The notes beneath the pieces were generated by a model. The model did not search any database and was not told where the DNA came from. It saw only the letters and a list, made by a program, of their open reading frames with translations. Shown here one piece after another: positions 25,963-34,436 of a DNA stretch of 64,000 nucleotides (positions within the stretch are counted from its first letter, which is position 1; every line of letters begins with the position of its first letter). The translations under genes were made by a program, and so were the position numbers. Source of the stretch: Aeromicrobium camelliae (lineage in GTDB: Bacteria > Actinomycetota > Actinomycetes > Propionibacteriales > Nocardioidaceae); the NCBI RefSeq assembly GCF_003850045.1, contig NZ_RQJX01000014.1, positions 1 through 64,000 of the forward strand, written 5' to 3'.

Positions 25963-27148
25963 GTTTCTGCGCGGTGCTACCGCCGCGCTGATCGCCGTCC
26001 TGCTGCTCAGCGCCTGCAGCAGCGACGGCGATTCGTCGTTCACCCCCGTCGCGAACAAGCCCGCCGCCGAGCTTCAGGCGAATGTGGCCGACGGTGCGAC
26101 CGACGTCCCGGTCGACACGGTGGTGACGGTCGATGTCACGAACGGCACGCTCGACAGCGCGGCCGTCCGCGACACGACGAGCGACGCCGTCATCGACGGA
26201 ACGATCGAGGGCGGCCGCTGGACGGCGGGCGAGCGGCTCGAACCCGGGGTCGCCTACCGCCTCGAGGCCCAGGCGACCGGCGAGGACGGCGAGACCGCGT
26301 CGTTGGCCGCGTCCTTCACGAGTCAGGCGTTGACGCTCGACGAGCAGACGTATCCCTCGGTCGTCCCGTTGCAGGGCGAGACCGTCGGGGTCGGCATGCC
26401 GGTCATCGTCATGTTCGACGTCCCCGTGCAGGACAAGGCGACGTTCGAACAGCACATGACCGTCACGTCCGACCCGGGAGTCGAGGGCGCCTGGAACTGG
26501 CTCAACGATCGCACCGCGCACTGGCGCCCGAAGGACTACTGGCCCGCCGGCACGAAGGTGCGCGTGGATCTGCAGCTCAACAGCCTGCCCGCGGGCAACG
26601 GCGTGTACGGCCAGCAGGACCAGGTGGTCGATTTCCAGGTCGGCTCATCGGTCGTCTCGACTGTCGACGTCAACGCCCACACGATGACCGTGCAGATCGA
26701 TGGCCAGGTCGCGCGGACCATCCCCGTGTCCACCGGCGCGCCGCAATGGGCGAGTCGCGAGGGTACGAAGCTCGTCATGGAGAAGCACGCCTCCATCGAC
26801 ATGGACGCTGCGACGACCGGCGTGGACTCAGCAGATCCGAACTACTACAACCTCAAGGGCGTGAAGTGGGCGCTGCGCCTCACGAACTCCGGCGAGTTCG
26901 TCCACGCCGCGCCGTGGTCGGCCGGCTCCCACGGGCGCGCCAACGTCAGCCACGGCTGCGTCGGCATGAGCACGGAGAACGCGGCGTGGCTGTACGAGAA
27001 CTCCAAGCGCGGTGACGTCATCACGTTCGTCGGTAGTCCGCGGCCCCTCGAAGCGCAGAACGGCTGGACCGACTGGAATGTGGACTGGGAGACCTGGAAG
27101 GCCGGATCGGCCCTCCAGGGCGCTCCTGAGGCCGCTCCGGGCGCGTAG
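25949..27148 (+). CDS. L,D-transpeptidase lipoprotein (Ldt, YkuD domain)
   Basis: Forms 3-3 cross-links in peptidoglycan outside the membrane. The 399 aa start with a lipoprotein signal (LLLSACSS, Cys23), followed by two Ig-like beta domains (about residues 45-125 and 130-250) and a YkuD catalytic domain with HGR...SHGCVGMS (catalytic Cys337) and a C-terminal Trp-rich extension (WTDWNVDWETW). This is the LdtMt2-type layout. GTG 25949 lies 6 nt after TACACT, so the mRNA should be leaderless. It sits downstream of ctaF within a nested palindrome. Confidence 0.93.
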   Translation: MIPSSFLRGATAALIAVLLLSACSSDGDSSFTPVANKPAAELQANVADGATDVPVDTVVTVDVTNGTLDSAAVRDTTSDAVIDGTIEGGRWTAGERLEPGVAYRLEAQATGEDGETASLAASFTSQALTLDEQTYPSVVPLQGETVGVGMPVIVMFDVPVQDKATFEQHMTVTSDPGVEGAWNWLNDRTAHWRPKDYWPAGTKVRVDLQLNSLPAGNGVYGQQDQVVDFQVGSSVVSTVDVNAHTMTVQIDGQVARTIPVSTGAPQWASREGTKLVMEKHASIDMDAATTGVDSADPNYYNLKGVKWALRLTNSGEFVHAAPWSAGSHGRANVSHGCVGMSTENAAWLYENSKRGDVITFVGSPRPLEAQNGWTDWNVDWETWKAGSALQGAPEAAPGA

Positions 27149-27206
27149 CCGCGCCCTGCCTCACGCTCACGACGCCGGCCGACGAGACGGCACCACCGGG
27201 CGACGC

Positions 27207-27212
27207 TAGACT
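27207..27212 (+). promoter_or_regulatory. -10 element ahead of a small ORF and the MFS gene
   Basis: TAGACT lies 7 nt before GTG 27220, the same geometry as at full-length genes in this window. Confidence 0.5.
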
Positions 27213-27219
27213 GCGTCGG

Positions 27220-27285
27220 GTGTCGAGCCCTGAGTCAGACAGGTCAGGGGCTGTCGGTCACCCCGCCAGCCCCGTGAACCGCTAA
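27220..27285 (+). CDS. Putative 21-codon leader peptide upstream of the MFS exporter
   Basis: A GTG-started ORF (begins VSSPESDRSG, ends ASPVNR, stop TAA) immediately downstream of a -10 hexamer, 95 nt before the MFS ATG. Its RNA can form a GGGGCTG/CAGCCCC hairpin (27247-27273). It may be an attenuation leader or the remnant of a displaced gene. It is too short for codon statistics. Confidence 0.35.
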   Translation: MSSPESDRSGAVGHPASPVNR

Positions 27286-27380
27286 GCGCCCAGCGTCCTC
27301 GCGGGCGCGCATCAAATCGTTTCCGGGCCTGCCGTGGTGACGAGGACCTCACGTTCTGATCTCTCGCCTCGGAGTACTCG
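27286..27380 (+). promoter_or_regulatory. Possible attenuator region upstream of the MFS gene
   Basis: This untranslated stretch contains competing pairings: GCGCCC with GGGCGC in a local hairpin, or GTCCTCG (after 27290) with the distal CGAGGAC near 27343. The Shine-Dalgarno CGGAG is about 8 nt before ATG 27381. The layout resembles leader-peptide attenuators of phenicol and macrolide resistance genes. No structure was computed. Confidence 0.3.
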
Positions 27381-28538
27381 ATGCCATTCGTTCTCTACCT
27401 GCTTGCCCTGGCGGTCTTCGTCATGCTCGCGGGACTGCTCCCCGCCATCGCTGCCGATCTCGGCGTCACCGTCGCCACCGCGGGCTTGCTGACCTCCGCG
27501 TTCGCTGCGGGTATGGTCGTGGGCGCGCCGGTGATGGCCGCGTTCGCCCGCCGCTGGCCGCCTCGAAGAACGCTCCTCGTCTGTCTCGTCGCGTTCGCAG
27601 CCCTCCACGTGGTCGGAGCTGTCACGGATCGCTTCCCGGTCCTCCTGGCCGCCCGAGTGTTCAGCGCCGTGGCGAACGCGGGGTTCCTCGCTGTTGCGCT
27701 GAACACCGCGACGAGGCTCGTGCCTGAGCATCGCAAGGGACGCGCTCTGGCCGTACTGCTGTCCGGCACGACGATCGCTACCGTGGCGGGAGTCCCCGCC
27801 GGCGCGATGCTCGGCACGGCTGTGGGGTGGCGCGCGACGTTCTGGGCGATCGCACTGCTCTGCATTCCGGCTGCCGTCGGCGTTCTCCGAGGTGTCGACA
27901 GCAGACCCGTCAGGACCCGCGGGGGAGACGGCCGAGCGAGCCTTCGTGCTGAGCTCGCTCACCTGACGTCGCCACGACTCCTCCTCGCCATGGGGCTCGG
28001 CGCGCTGGTCAACGCGGGGACGTTCGCGGTCTTCACCTTCCTCGCTCCCGTGGTGACGGAGGTCGCCGCGCTGGCTGATGTCTGGGTGCCCGTCGCGCTC
28101 GTGATGTTCGGCGTCGGGTCGTTCGTGGGGGTCACCCTTGCCGGACGACTCTCGGACCAACGACCGTGCCTCGTGCTCGCCGGCGGCGCTCCTCTGTTGC
28201 TCGCCGGGTGGATTCTGCTGGCGCTCAGCGGCTCACATCCGGTTGCCCTGATGGTCATGATCCTGGTGCAGGGCGCGATGTCCTTCGGCGTCGGCAGCAC
28301 GCTGATCACGCGGGTCCTGTACGCCGCATCGAATGCGCCGACGATGGCTGGCGCCTACGCAACGGCCTCCCTGAATGTCGGTGCCGTCGTCGGTCCTGTT
28401 CTCGGCGCGCTGGGTCTGGCGGCTGCTTCGAACGTGATGACACCGGTCTGGGTCGCCGTGGGGCTGACGACGGCGGCGCTCATCATCATGCTCGCGGCGC
28501 GGGGTCAGCTGACGACCGTCCCTGTCACGGCGGCCTGA
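27381..28538 (+). CDS. MFS exporter of the Cmx/CmlR chloramphenicol-efflux type, with an internal deletion
   Basis: A 385-aa drug:H+ antiporter (DHA1, 12 predicted helices) with TAGLLTSAFAAGMVVGAP, GRALAVLLSGTTIATVAGVPAGAMLG and GSTLITRVLY, typical of Cmx-like proteins. In helix 1 the family reads about LALAVFAMGTSEFMLAGLLP; here it reads LALAVFVMLAGLLP. About six residues including the conserved MGTSEF motif are missing, consistent with an 18-nt in-frame deletion near 27419. Activity may be impaired, and function or resistance is untested. The gene interrupts an otherwise respiratory cluster and may be acquired. It runs toward qcrB with a shared terminator. Confidence 0.85.
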   Translation: MPFVLYLLALAVFVMLAGLLPAIAADLGVTVATAGLLTSAFAAGMVVGAPVMAAFARRWPPRRTLLVCLVAFAALHVVGAVTDRFPVLLAARVFSAVANAGFLAVALNTATRLVPEHRKGRALAVLLSGTTIATVAGVPAGAMLGTAVGWRATFWAIALLCIPAAVGVLRGVDSRPVRTRGGDGRASLRAELAHLTSPRLLLAMGLGALVNAGTFAVFTFLAPVVTEVAALADVWVPVALVMFGVGSFVGVTLAGRLSDQRPCLVLAGGAPLLLAGWILLALSGSHPVALMVMILVQGAMSFGVGSTLITRVLYAASNAPTMAGAYATASLNVGAVVGPVLGALGLAAASNVMTPVWVAVGLTTAALIIMLAARGQLTTVPVTAA

Positions 28539-28563
28539 GGGCTCACCGCGCGACGTACTGAGA

Positions 28564-28607
28564 ACGGCGAAGGGCCGCTCCCCGGTGGGGGAACGGCCCT
28601 TCGCCGT
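28564..28607. terminator. Bidirectional terminator between the MFS gene and qcrB
   Basis: Arms ACGGCGAAGGGCCG (28564-28577) and CGGCCCTTCGCCGT (28594-28607) pair perfectly, with a further TCCCC/GGGGA pairing in the loop. It lies between convergent stops (28538 and 28619). Confidence 0.75.
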
Positions 28608-28618
28608 GATGCCAGTGC

Positions 28619-30328
28619 TCAGTGCACCCGCGGGACACCGGTCTCGGACACGCCCTGGAAGTCCTCGCCGAGTTCGATCGGGTGCTCGTTCGAGCCCCGC
28701 AGATGCTCCTCGGCATGGGCCATGTCCTCAGCCGTGGGCTTGTCAACGGCACCGGAGCCGAAGTAGTAGAACCGGCGCATCCGGTGACGCAGACGCTCGC
28801 GGCGCGAACGAGGCGCATCGACACCGTTCTCGTCGACGAGCTCGGGAGCCTCGATCGCCTTCGGACGCTCCTTGGCCGACGTGACGGCGTACTGCTTCTC
28901 GATCGGCAGTGCCGCGTGGCGCTCGGAGTAGCCACCGTCGGGGGAGCGGTCGATGACGCCGGTCTCGTAGCCGTGGGTCAGCACCTCGTTGTCCTTGCGC
29001 TGCAGGCTGATGCAGATGCGGCGCGTCACGATGAACGCGATGACCGGCCCGACGAAGATGCCCACGCGCAGGAACCACGTGATGGCGTTGAGGTCCAGTC
29101 CGAACTTGAGCGCGATGACGTCGTTGCCGCCACCGATCCAGAGCAGACCGAACCACGTCATGCCGGCGACACCGAGGCCGGTGCGCGTCGGGTTGTTGCG
29201 CGGACGCTCCAGCAGGTGGTGCTCACGCTCGTCGCGGGTGATGGCGCGCTCGATGAACGGCCAGACGCCGAGGGCGACGAACAGCAGGCCGAGGAAGCCG
29301 AGGCCCGGGATGAAGACGCTCATCGCCCACGTGCTGCCGAACCACGACCACTCGAGCGGCGGGAAGATCCGCAGCGCGCCCTCCGCGAAGCCCATGTACC
29401 AGTCGGGCTGCGAGCCCGCGGTCACCTCGGCCGGGTTGTACGGACCGTAGATCCACACCGCGTTGACGGTGAACAGCGCGGCCATCGAGGCGATGACGCC
29501 GAAGACGATGAAGAAGAAGCCACCGGCCTTGGCGATGTAGACCGGCAGGGCCGGGTAGCCGACGACGTTCTCGTTCGTGCGTCCGGGGCCGGGGAACTGC
29601 GTGTGCTTGTGGTAGACGAGCAGCAGCATGTGCGCGGCGATGAGGCCGAGCAGCAGGGCCGGGATCAGCAGGATGTGGACCATGTACAGGCGACCGATGA
29701 TCTGGTCGCCGGGGAACTCGCCGCCGAAGAGGAAGAACGAGACGTGAGTGCCGATGAGCGGGATCGACTTGATCATGCCGTCGGCGATCCGCAGGCCCGT
29801 GCCCGACAGGAGGTCGTCGGGGAGCGAGTAGCCGCTGAAGCCGCCGAGGATGCCGAGCATCAGCAGACCGAGGCCGATGAGCCAGTTGAGCTCGCGCGGC
29901 TTGCGGTACGCGCCCGTGAAGAAGACGCGCAGCATGTGCACGAACATCGCGGCGATGAACAGGTGCGCCGCCCAGTGGTGCATCTGACGCAGGAGCAGGC
30001 CGCCGCGGATGTCGAAGCTGATATCGAGCGAGGAGGCGTAGGCGACCGACATCTCGACGCCGTTCAGCGGACGGTACGAACCGGTGTACGTGGTCTCGGC
30101 CATGCTCGGGTCGAACCAGAGCGTGAGGAACACGCCCGTGATGAGCAGGACGACGAAGCTCCACAAGGCGACCTCGCCGAGCATGAACGACCAGTGCTCG
30201 GGGAAGACCTTGCGCAGGTTCTTCTTGGCGGGTCCGGCGAGGCCGAGGCGCTCGTCGAGCCAGCCGACGGGGCCGGCCAGCTTCTTGCCGGTCGCCGTCC
30301 GTTCGACGGGGGTATAGGTCTGGCTCAT
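28619..30328 (-). CDS. qcrB: Cytochrome bc1 complex cytochrome b subunit
   Basis: Oxidises menaquinol and passes electrons to the Rieske protein and haems b. The 569-aa length is that of the actinobacterial form with a long C-terminal extension. Visible are the haem-b helices with paired His (RQMHHWAAHLFIAAMFVHMLRVFF and LLLGLIAAHMLLLVYHKHTQFPG), GYSLPDDLLSGTGLRIADG and the conserved PADVTAG-like YNPAEVTAGSQPDWYMGF. It overlaps qcrA by 4 bp (ATGA). It is the last gene of qcrC-qcrA-qcrB and part of the bc1-aa3 supercomplex with the Cta proteins encoded nearby. Confidence 0.96.
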   Translation of the reverse strand: MSQTYTPVERTATGKKLAGPVGWLDERLGLAGPAKKNLRKVFPEHWSFMLGEVALWSFVVLLITGVFLTLWFDPSMAETTYTGSYRPLNGVEMSVAYASSLDISFDIRGGLLLRQMHHWAAHLFIAAMFVHMLRVFFTGAYRKPRELNWLIGLGLLMLGILGGFSGYSLPDDLLSGTGLRIADGMIKSIPLIGTHVSFFLFGGEFPGDQIIGRLYMVHILLIPALLLGLIAAHMLLLVYHKHTQFPGPGRTNENVVGYPALPVYIAKAGGFFFIVFGVIASMAALFTVNAVWIYGPYNPAEVTAGSQPDWYMGFAEGALRIFPPLEWSWFGSTWAMSVFIPGLGFLGLLFVALGVWPFIERAITRDEREHHLLERPRNNPTRTGLGVAGMTWFGLLWIGGGNDVIALKFGLDLNAITWFLRVGIFVGPVIAFIVTRRICISLQRKDNEVLTHGYETGVIDRSPDGGYSERHAALPIEKQYAVTSAKERPKAIEAPELVDENGVDAPRSRRERLRHRMRRFYYFGSGAVDKPTAEDMAHAEEHLRGSNEHPIELGEDFQGVSETGVPRVH

Positions 30329-31404
30329 GCCATCTCCTCGTCAAGCTTCTTCTGATCGCGGTCGAGGAAGGAGTAGGAGGGACCGACGATCTCGGGGAAG
30401 TCGCTCACGGCGACCAGGTAGCCCTCTTCGTCGACTGCGAGCGGCAGCTGCGGCAGCGGACGGTAAGCGGGGCCGAAGATGACCTTGCCGTTGTCGGCGA
30501 GATCGAACGTGGACTGGTGGCAGGGGCACAGCAGGTGGTGCGTCTGCTGCTCCCAGAGGCTGATCGGGCAGCCGACATGCGTGCAGATCTTGGAGTAGCA
30601 CAGGATGCCGTCGACACCCCAGTTCTCGCGACCCTCAGCAGGCGTGATGTCCTCGGGGCGCATGCGCACCAGGATGACCGCGGCCTTGGCCTTGGCGTTG
30701 AGCACATCGTGGCCGTGCATGACCGCGTGGCCCTCGTCGTCGGTCTCGAAGAAGATCGCCGGCTGGCCGTTGACCAGCTGGCCGACCTCGACGTCCGACG
30801 GCCGGATCGGCTGCCCCGAGACGTCGTTGACCACGCGCATGCCCGGCTTCCAGACCGTGTGCATGAGCTTGTCGCCGGGCAGCGGTCCGAGGTCGCGCAG
30901 CATGACGATGGCCGGCAGGCCCATCGCGCCGAGCGCGCCGAGAAGGCTGTTGCGGATCAGCGGACGACGGCCGATCCCGGACTCCTCGATGCCGGCGTTG
31001 ATGTCGGCCATGACCGCGCTGCGATCCTCCTCGGAGGAGCGGGCGGGGTGGCGCATCTCGATGATCTCGTGGTCGCCCATGAGCTTCTTGGCCCACTGGA
31101 TGATGCCGGTGCCGATCAGCAGCAGGGCGCCACCGAGGGTGAGGCCCAGGGTGAAGTTCATCGCCGACCAGCCGCCGGTGCCGGCGCCGTTGACGAAGAT
31201 CAGCGCGTCCTGGTCGATCGTGAAGTAGGCGACGCAGAACCCGAGGAGCAGCAGCGTCGCGACGCCGAACATCGTGGCGATCTGACGCTCCGTGCGCTTC
31301 TCCTGCGCCGGATCGACGTCCTGCGGGCGGTACTGGTGCTCCGGGAGGCCCGGATCGGCGATCGGATCGCCGGCGGGGGTGGTCTTCTCGAGTTCCTGCG
31401 TCAT
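30325..31404 (-). CDS. qcrA: Cytochrome bc1 complex Rieske iron-sulfur subunit
   Basis: A 359-aa protein with three membrane helices (about residues 44-62, 78-100 and 150-170), as in actinobacterial QcrA, and a C-terminal Rieske domain with the 2Fe-2S motifs CTHVGCP and CPCHQS. It transfers electrons from menaquinol at QcrB to QcrC. It overlaps both neighbours by 4 bp, so the operon is tightly coupled. Confidence 0.96.
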   Translation of the reverse strand: MTQELEKTTPAGDPIADPGLPEHQYRPQDVDPAQEKRTERQIATMFGVATLLLLGFCVAYFTIDQDALIFVNGAGTGGWSAMNFTLGLTLGGALLLIGTGIIQWAKKLMGDHEIIEMRHPARSSEEDRSAVMADINAGIEESGIGRRPLIRNSLLGALGAMGLPAIVMLRDLGPLPGDKLMHTVWKPGMRVVNDVSGQPIRPSDVEVGQLVNGQPAIFFETDDEGHAVMHGHDVLNAKAKAAVILVRMRPEDITPAEGRENWGVDGILCYSKICTHVGCPISLWEQQTHHLLCPCHQSTFDLADNGKVIFGPAYRPLPQLPLAVDEEGYLVAVSDFPEIVGPSYSFLDRDQKKLDEEMA

Positions 31405-32252
31405 CGCTTCTTCGTCCTCGTTCCGTGCCAGCCGATCCAGATTGCGAATCCGACGAGCGAGCCGAGCGCCACGACCCAGACCCAGACGCCGTCGACGACG
31501 GGACCGAGGCTGCCGCCGTTGACGCCTCCGTAGCTGGGCTGCTCGGAGATCGTCTTGATGTAGGCGATCACCTTGAGCTTCTCCTCGGGCGTGATCACGT
31601 CATCGGAGAACACGGGCATCTGCTGGGGGCCGGTCTGCATGGCCTCGTAGATGTGCTTGGCCTCGACGCCGTCCAGGGACGGGGCGTAGCGGCCGTTCGG
31701 GAGTGCACCACCGGCACCGACGGAGTTGTGGCACGCCGTGCAGTTGGTGCGGAAGAACTCGCCGCCCTCGGCGAGGCCCTCTTCGTCCACGCTCTCCCAG
31801 TCGAGGTAACGCTCCTCGGGGATCTGCGGACCGGGCGCGAGCGAGGCGATGTACGCGGCGAGCTGAGCGGTCTCCTCGTCCGTGTACTCGTCGGCCTTGC
31901 GCGGCGCCTGCGGCGCGGTCTGCGCCATCGGCATGCGGCCGGTGCCGACCTGGAAGTCGACGGCGGCGGCGCCCACACCGATCAGCGGGGGACCGTAGTT
32001 ACCGGGTTCGCCGTCGGCGCCCTCGGTGTTGATGCCCTGAGCGTTGACGCCGTGGCAGCTCGCGCAGCCCACGAGGAAGAGCTGGCGGCCCGCCTCGATG
32101 TCGCTCGTCGACGCCGACTCTTCAGCCGTGGCCGCCTTGGGCGCCACCGCGGCGTACAGGCCACCCGTGATGAGCAGCCCCACCGCGAGAACTAACAGTC
32201 CGGCCAGGGGGTGCCGGCGTCTGGTCGACAATGTGCGCACCGAGAACCTCAT
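31401..32252 (-). CDS. qcrC: Cytochrome bc1 complex di-haem cytochrome c subunit
   Basis: A 283-aa membrane-anchored cytochrome with an N-terminal signal-anchor (LAGLLVLAVGLLITGGLYA), two c-type haem motifs (CASCH and CTACH) with Met axial-ligand regions (TGRMPM and QQMPVF), and a C-terminal helix (VWVWVVALGSLVGFAIWIGW). Di-haem QcrC replaces soluble cytochrome c in actinobacteria by binding the oxidase directly. It starts 61 bp after the ctaE stop. Confidence 0.96.
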   Translation of the reverse strand: MRFSVRTLSTRRRHPLAGLLVLAVGLLITGGLYAAVAPKAATAEESASTSDIEAGRQLFLVGCASCHGVNAQGINTEGADGEPGNYGPPLIGVGAAAVDFQVGTGRMPMAQTAPQAPRKADEYTDEETAQLAAYIASLAPGPQIPEERYLDWESVDEEGLAEGGEFFRTNCTACHNSVGAGGALPNGRYAPSLDGVEAKHIYEAMQTGPQQMPVFSDDVITPEEKLKVIAYIKTISEQPSYGGVNGGSLGPVVDGVWVWVVALGSLVGFAIWIGWHGTRTKKR

Positions 32253-32313
32253 TCCGTGATTTCTTCAGCGTATCCCTGGACACCCAGGTCGAAAATTGTG
32301 AGGTGAGCCTTGC

Positions 32314-32952
32314 TCACTGGATCAGGTAGATGGCCGCGAAGAGCGCCACCCAGACCACGTCGACGAAGTGCCAGTAGTAGGACACGACGACCGCCGAGAT
32401 GGCCTGTTCGTGGGTGAACTTGCGCGCCACGTAGGTGCGGCCGATGACGAGCAGGAAGGCGATGAGACCACCGATGACGTGGATGCCGTGGAAGCCGGTG
32501 GCGAGGTAGAAGAGGCTGCCGTACGCGGAGCTCTGGATCGTGAGGCCGTGGTGGACCAGCTCGGCGTACTCGAACGCCTGGCCGCCGATGAAGATGGCGC
32601 CCATGATGTAGCTGAGGATGAACCACTCGCGCATGCCCCACTGCGCGACGTTGAGCAGCGAGCCGACCCGGCCCGCGCGGCCGCGCACCGCGGCGAAGAC
32701 GCCGAACTGGCACGTGAACGAGGACAGCACCAGGATCGTCGTGTTCGCGGTGGCGAACGGGAGGTTCAGCAGCTCGGTCTCCTGCGCCCACAGATCCGGG
32801 GCGACGCTGCGCACCGTGAAGTAGGCAGCGAAGAGGGCTGCGAAGAACATCAGCTCGCTCGAGAGCCAGACGATCGTTCCGACCGTCACATACGACGGCC
32901 GTCCTTCGACGCCGTGGAGCCGGGACGCGGGAATCGCTGAAGTAGTCGCCAC
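32314..32952 (-). CDS. ctaE: Cytochrome c oxidase subunit III
   Basis: A 212-aa membrane protein with five predicted helices and the subunit III motifs [41 protein letters not shown] and [16 protein letters not shown] 32952 is fixed by CATAAT 6 nt upstream. Longer in-frame starts upstream run into the divergent gene and are not used. It is followed by qcrC-qcrA-qcrB. Its promoter abuts that of the receiver-like gene. Confidence 0.95.
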   Translation of the reverse strand: MATTSAIPASRLHGVEGRPSYVTVGTIVWLSSELMFFAALFAAYFTVRSVAPDLWAQETELLNLPFATANTTILVLSSFTCQFGVFAAVRGRAGRVGSLLNVAQWGMREWFILSYIMGAIFIGGQAFEYAELVHHGLTIQSSAYGSLFYLATGFHGIHVIGGLIAFLLVIGRTYVARKFTHEQAISAVVVSYYWHFVDVVWVALFAAIYLIQ

Positions 32953-32958
32953 GCCTTC

Positions 32959-32964
32959 ATTATG
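32959..32964 (-). promoter_or_regulatory. -10 element of ctaE (leaderless)
   Basis: On the minus strand CATAAT (one mismatch to TATAAT) ends 6 nt before GTG 32952. It directly abuts the opposing -10 at 32965-32970. Confidence 0.65.
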
Positions 32965-32970
32965 TACGAT
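32965..32970 (+). promoter_or_regulatory. -10 element of the receiver-like gene (leaderless)
   Basis: TACGAT ends 6 nt before GTG 32977 and abuts the ctaE -10 element. Confidence 0.65.
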
Positions 32971-32976
32971 TCGGTT

Positions 32977-33384
32977 GTGACCGATGACCACACCCTGCGT
33001 GTCCTCTTGTACAGCGACGATCGCGAGGTTCGCACCGCAGTGAAATCGGCGATCGGAGAGCGTCCGCACCCCGATCTGCCGCGCGTGGAGTTCGTCGAGG
33101 TCGCCACCGAGCCGGTCGTCATCCAGCGGCTCGACGAGGGTGACATCGACGTCGTGATCCTCGACGGCGAGGCGGTGCCGGCCGGCGGCATGGGCATCGC
33201 GCGCCAGATCAAGGACGAGATCTTCCACGCGCCTCCCGTCATCGTGCTCACCGCCCGCGAGCAGGATGCCTGGCTCGCCACCTGGTCCCGAGCGGAAGCG
33301 GCCGTCCCGCATCCGATCGACCCCTTCCGGCTCGCCGAGAGTTTCCTCGAGGTGGCCCGGACGCGCCTGGCCGCACGCCGATGA
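32977..33384 (+). CDS. Stand-alone receiver-like (pseudo-receiver) protein
   Basis: A 135-aa CheY-like fold without an output domain. The acidic pair (YSDDREV), the phospho-acceptor Asp (VVILDGEAV) and the conserved Thr (VIVLTARE) are present. The invariant Lys before Pro in the last strand is replaced ([10 protein letters not shown] has His there). Phosphorylation may be altered or absent. Its stop overlaps the trpD start (ATGA). GTG 32977 is set by the -10 element. No partner kinase is in the window; its place between ctaE and trpD recurs in actinobacteria from memory, but the role is unknown. Confidence 0.75.
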   Translation: MTDDHTLRVLLYSDDREVRTAVKSAIGERPHPDLPRVEFVEVATEPVVIQRLDEGDIDVVILDGEAVPAGGMGIARQIKDEIFHAPPVIVLTAREQDAWLATWSRAEAAVPHPIDPFRLAESFLEVARTRLAARR

Positions 33385-34421
33385 GCCACACCTGGCCGCA
33401 GCTGCTGTCGACGCTCGTCGCCGGCGGCGACCTCGACCATGCCCAGGCGCAGTGGGCGATGGAGCAGATCCTCTCCGGGGACGCGACGGCCGCGCAGATC
33501 GCCGGTTTCTCCATCGGGCTGCGGGCCAAGGGCGAGACCCTCGATGAACTCCAAGGGCTCGTCGACGCCATGTACGCCAAGGCCACCACGCTCGACCTCG
33601 ATGACCGCGTCGTCGACATCGTCGGCACCGGCGGCGACATGGCCAAGACCGTCAACATCTCCTCGATGTCGGCCGTGACGATCGCCGGTGCGGGGATCGG
33701 CGTCGTCAAACACGGGAACCGGGCATCGTCGAGCCAGACCGGCACGGCCGACGTGTTCGAGCGGCTCGGCGTGCGGCTCGACGTCCCGGCCGAGCGGATC
33801 CTCGACGTCTACGCCGAAGCGTCGATCACCCTGTGTTTCGCGCCGGTGTTCCATCCGTCGTTGCGGTACGCCGGCCCGGTCCGTCGCGAACTCGGCGTCC
33901 CGACGGTGTTCAACTTCCTGGGACCGCTGACCAACCCGGTACGGCCGGCCGCGATGGCGATCGGGTGCGCCGACCCCCGGATGGCCCCGCTGATGGCAGG
34001 AGTACTGGCCCGGCGCGGCGCGGAGGCGTTCGTGTTCCGCGGCGACGACGGCCTCGACGAGATCACGGTCTCTGACACGACCCAGGTGTGGCTGCCCGAC
34101 GCCGACGGCGAGATCCGGGCCGAGACCTTCGATCCGCGCGACGTGGGCATCGCCCTGGCCGCGCCGGACGCCCTGCGCGGCGGCGACCCCGAGTACAACG
34201 CCGACGTCTTCCGCCGGGTCATGTCCGGTGAGAAGTCCCCGGTCCGCGACGCGGTGCTGCTGAACGCGGGGGCGGGCATCGCCGCGCACGAGGCCGGTGC
34301 CGGCAGCTTCACCGAGCGGATCGCGCGCGGTGTGGAGCGTGCGGCCGAGTCGATCGACTCCGGCGCTGCGCAAGCGGTCCTGGACCGCTGGAGCGGCGTG
34401 ACCCAGCGCCTCGTGGGGTGA
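33381..34421 (+). CDS. trpD: Anthranilate phosphoribosyltransferase
   Basis: The second step of tryptophan synthesis: anthranilate + PRPP to phosphoribosyl-anthranilate. The 346 aa contain the PRPP-binding [36 protein letters not shown], the anthranilate-site region [29 protein letters not shown] and [12 protein letters not shown]. It overlaps the receiver-like gene by 4 bp. No other trp gene is near, although aroG of the shared upstream pathway is 11 kb away. Confidence 0.96.
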   Translation: MSHTWPQLLSTLVAGGDLDHAQAQWAMEQILSGDATAAQIAGFSIGLRAKGETLDELQGLVDAMYAKATTLDLDDRVVDIVGTGGDMAKTVNISSMSAVTIAGAGIGVVKHGNRASSSQTGTADVFERLGVRLDVPAERILDVYAEASITLCFAPVFHPSLRYAGPVRRELGVPTVFNFLGPLTNPVRPAAMAIGCADPRMAPLMAGVLARRGAEAFVFRGDDGLDEITVSDTTQVWLPDADGEIRAETFDPRDVGIALAAPDALRGGDPEYNADVFRRVMSGEKSPVRDAVLLNAGAGIAAHEAGAGSFTERIARGVERAAESIDSGAAQAVLDRWSGVTQRLVG

Positions 34422-34436
34422 GCTGAGCCCGTCCGG

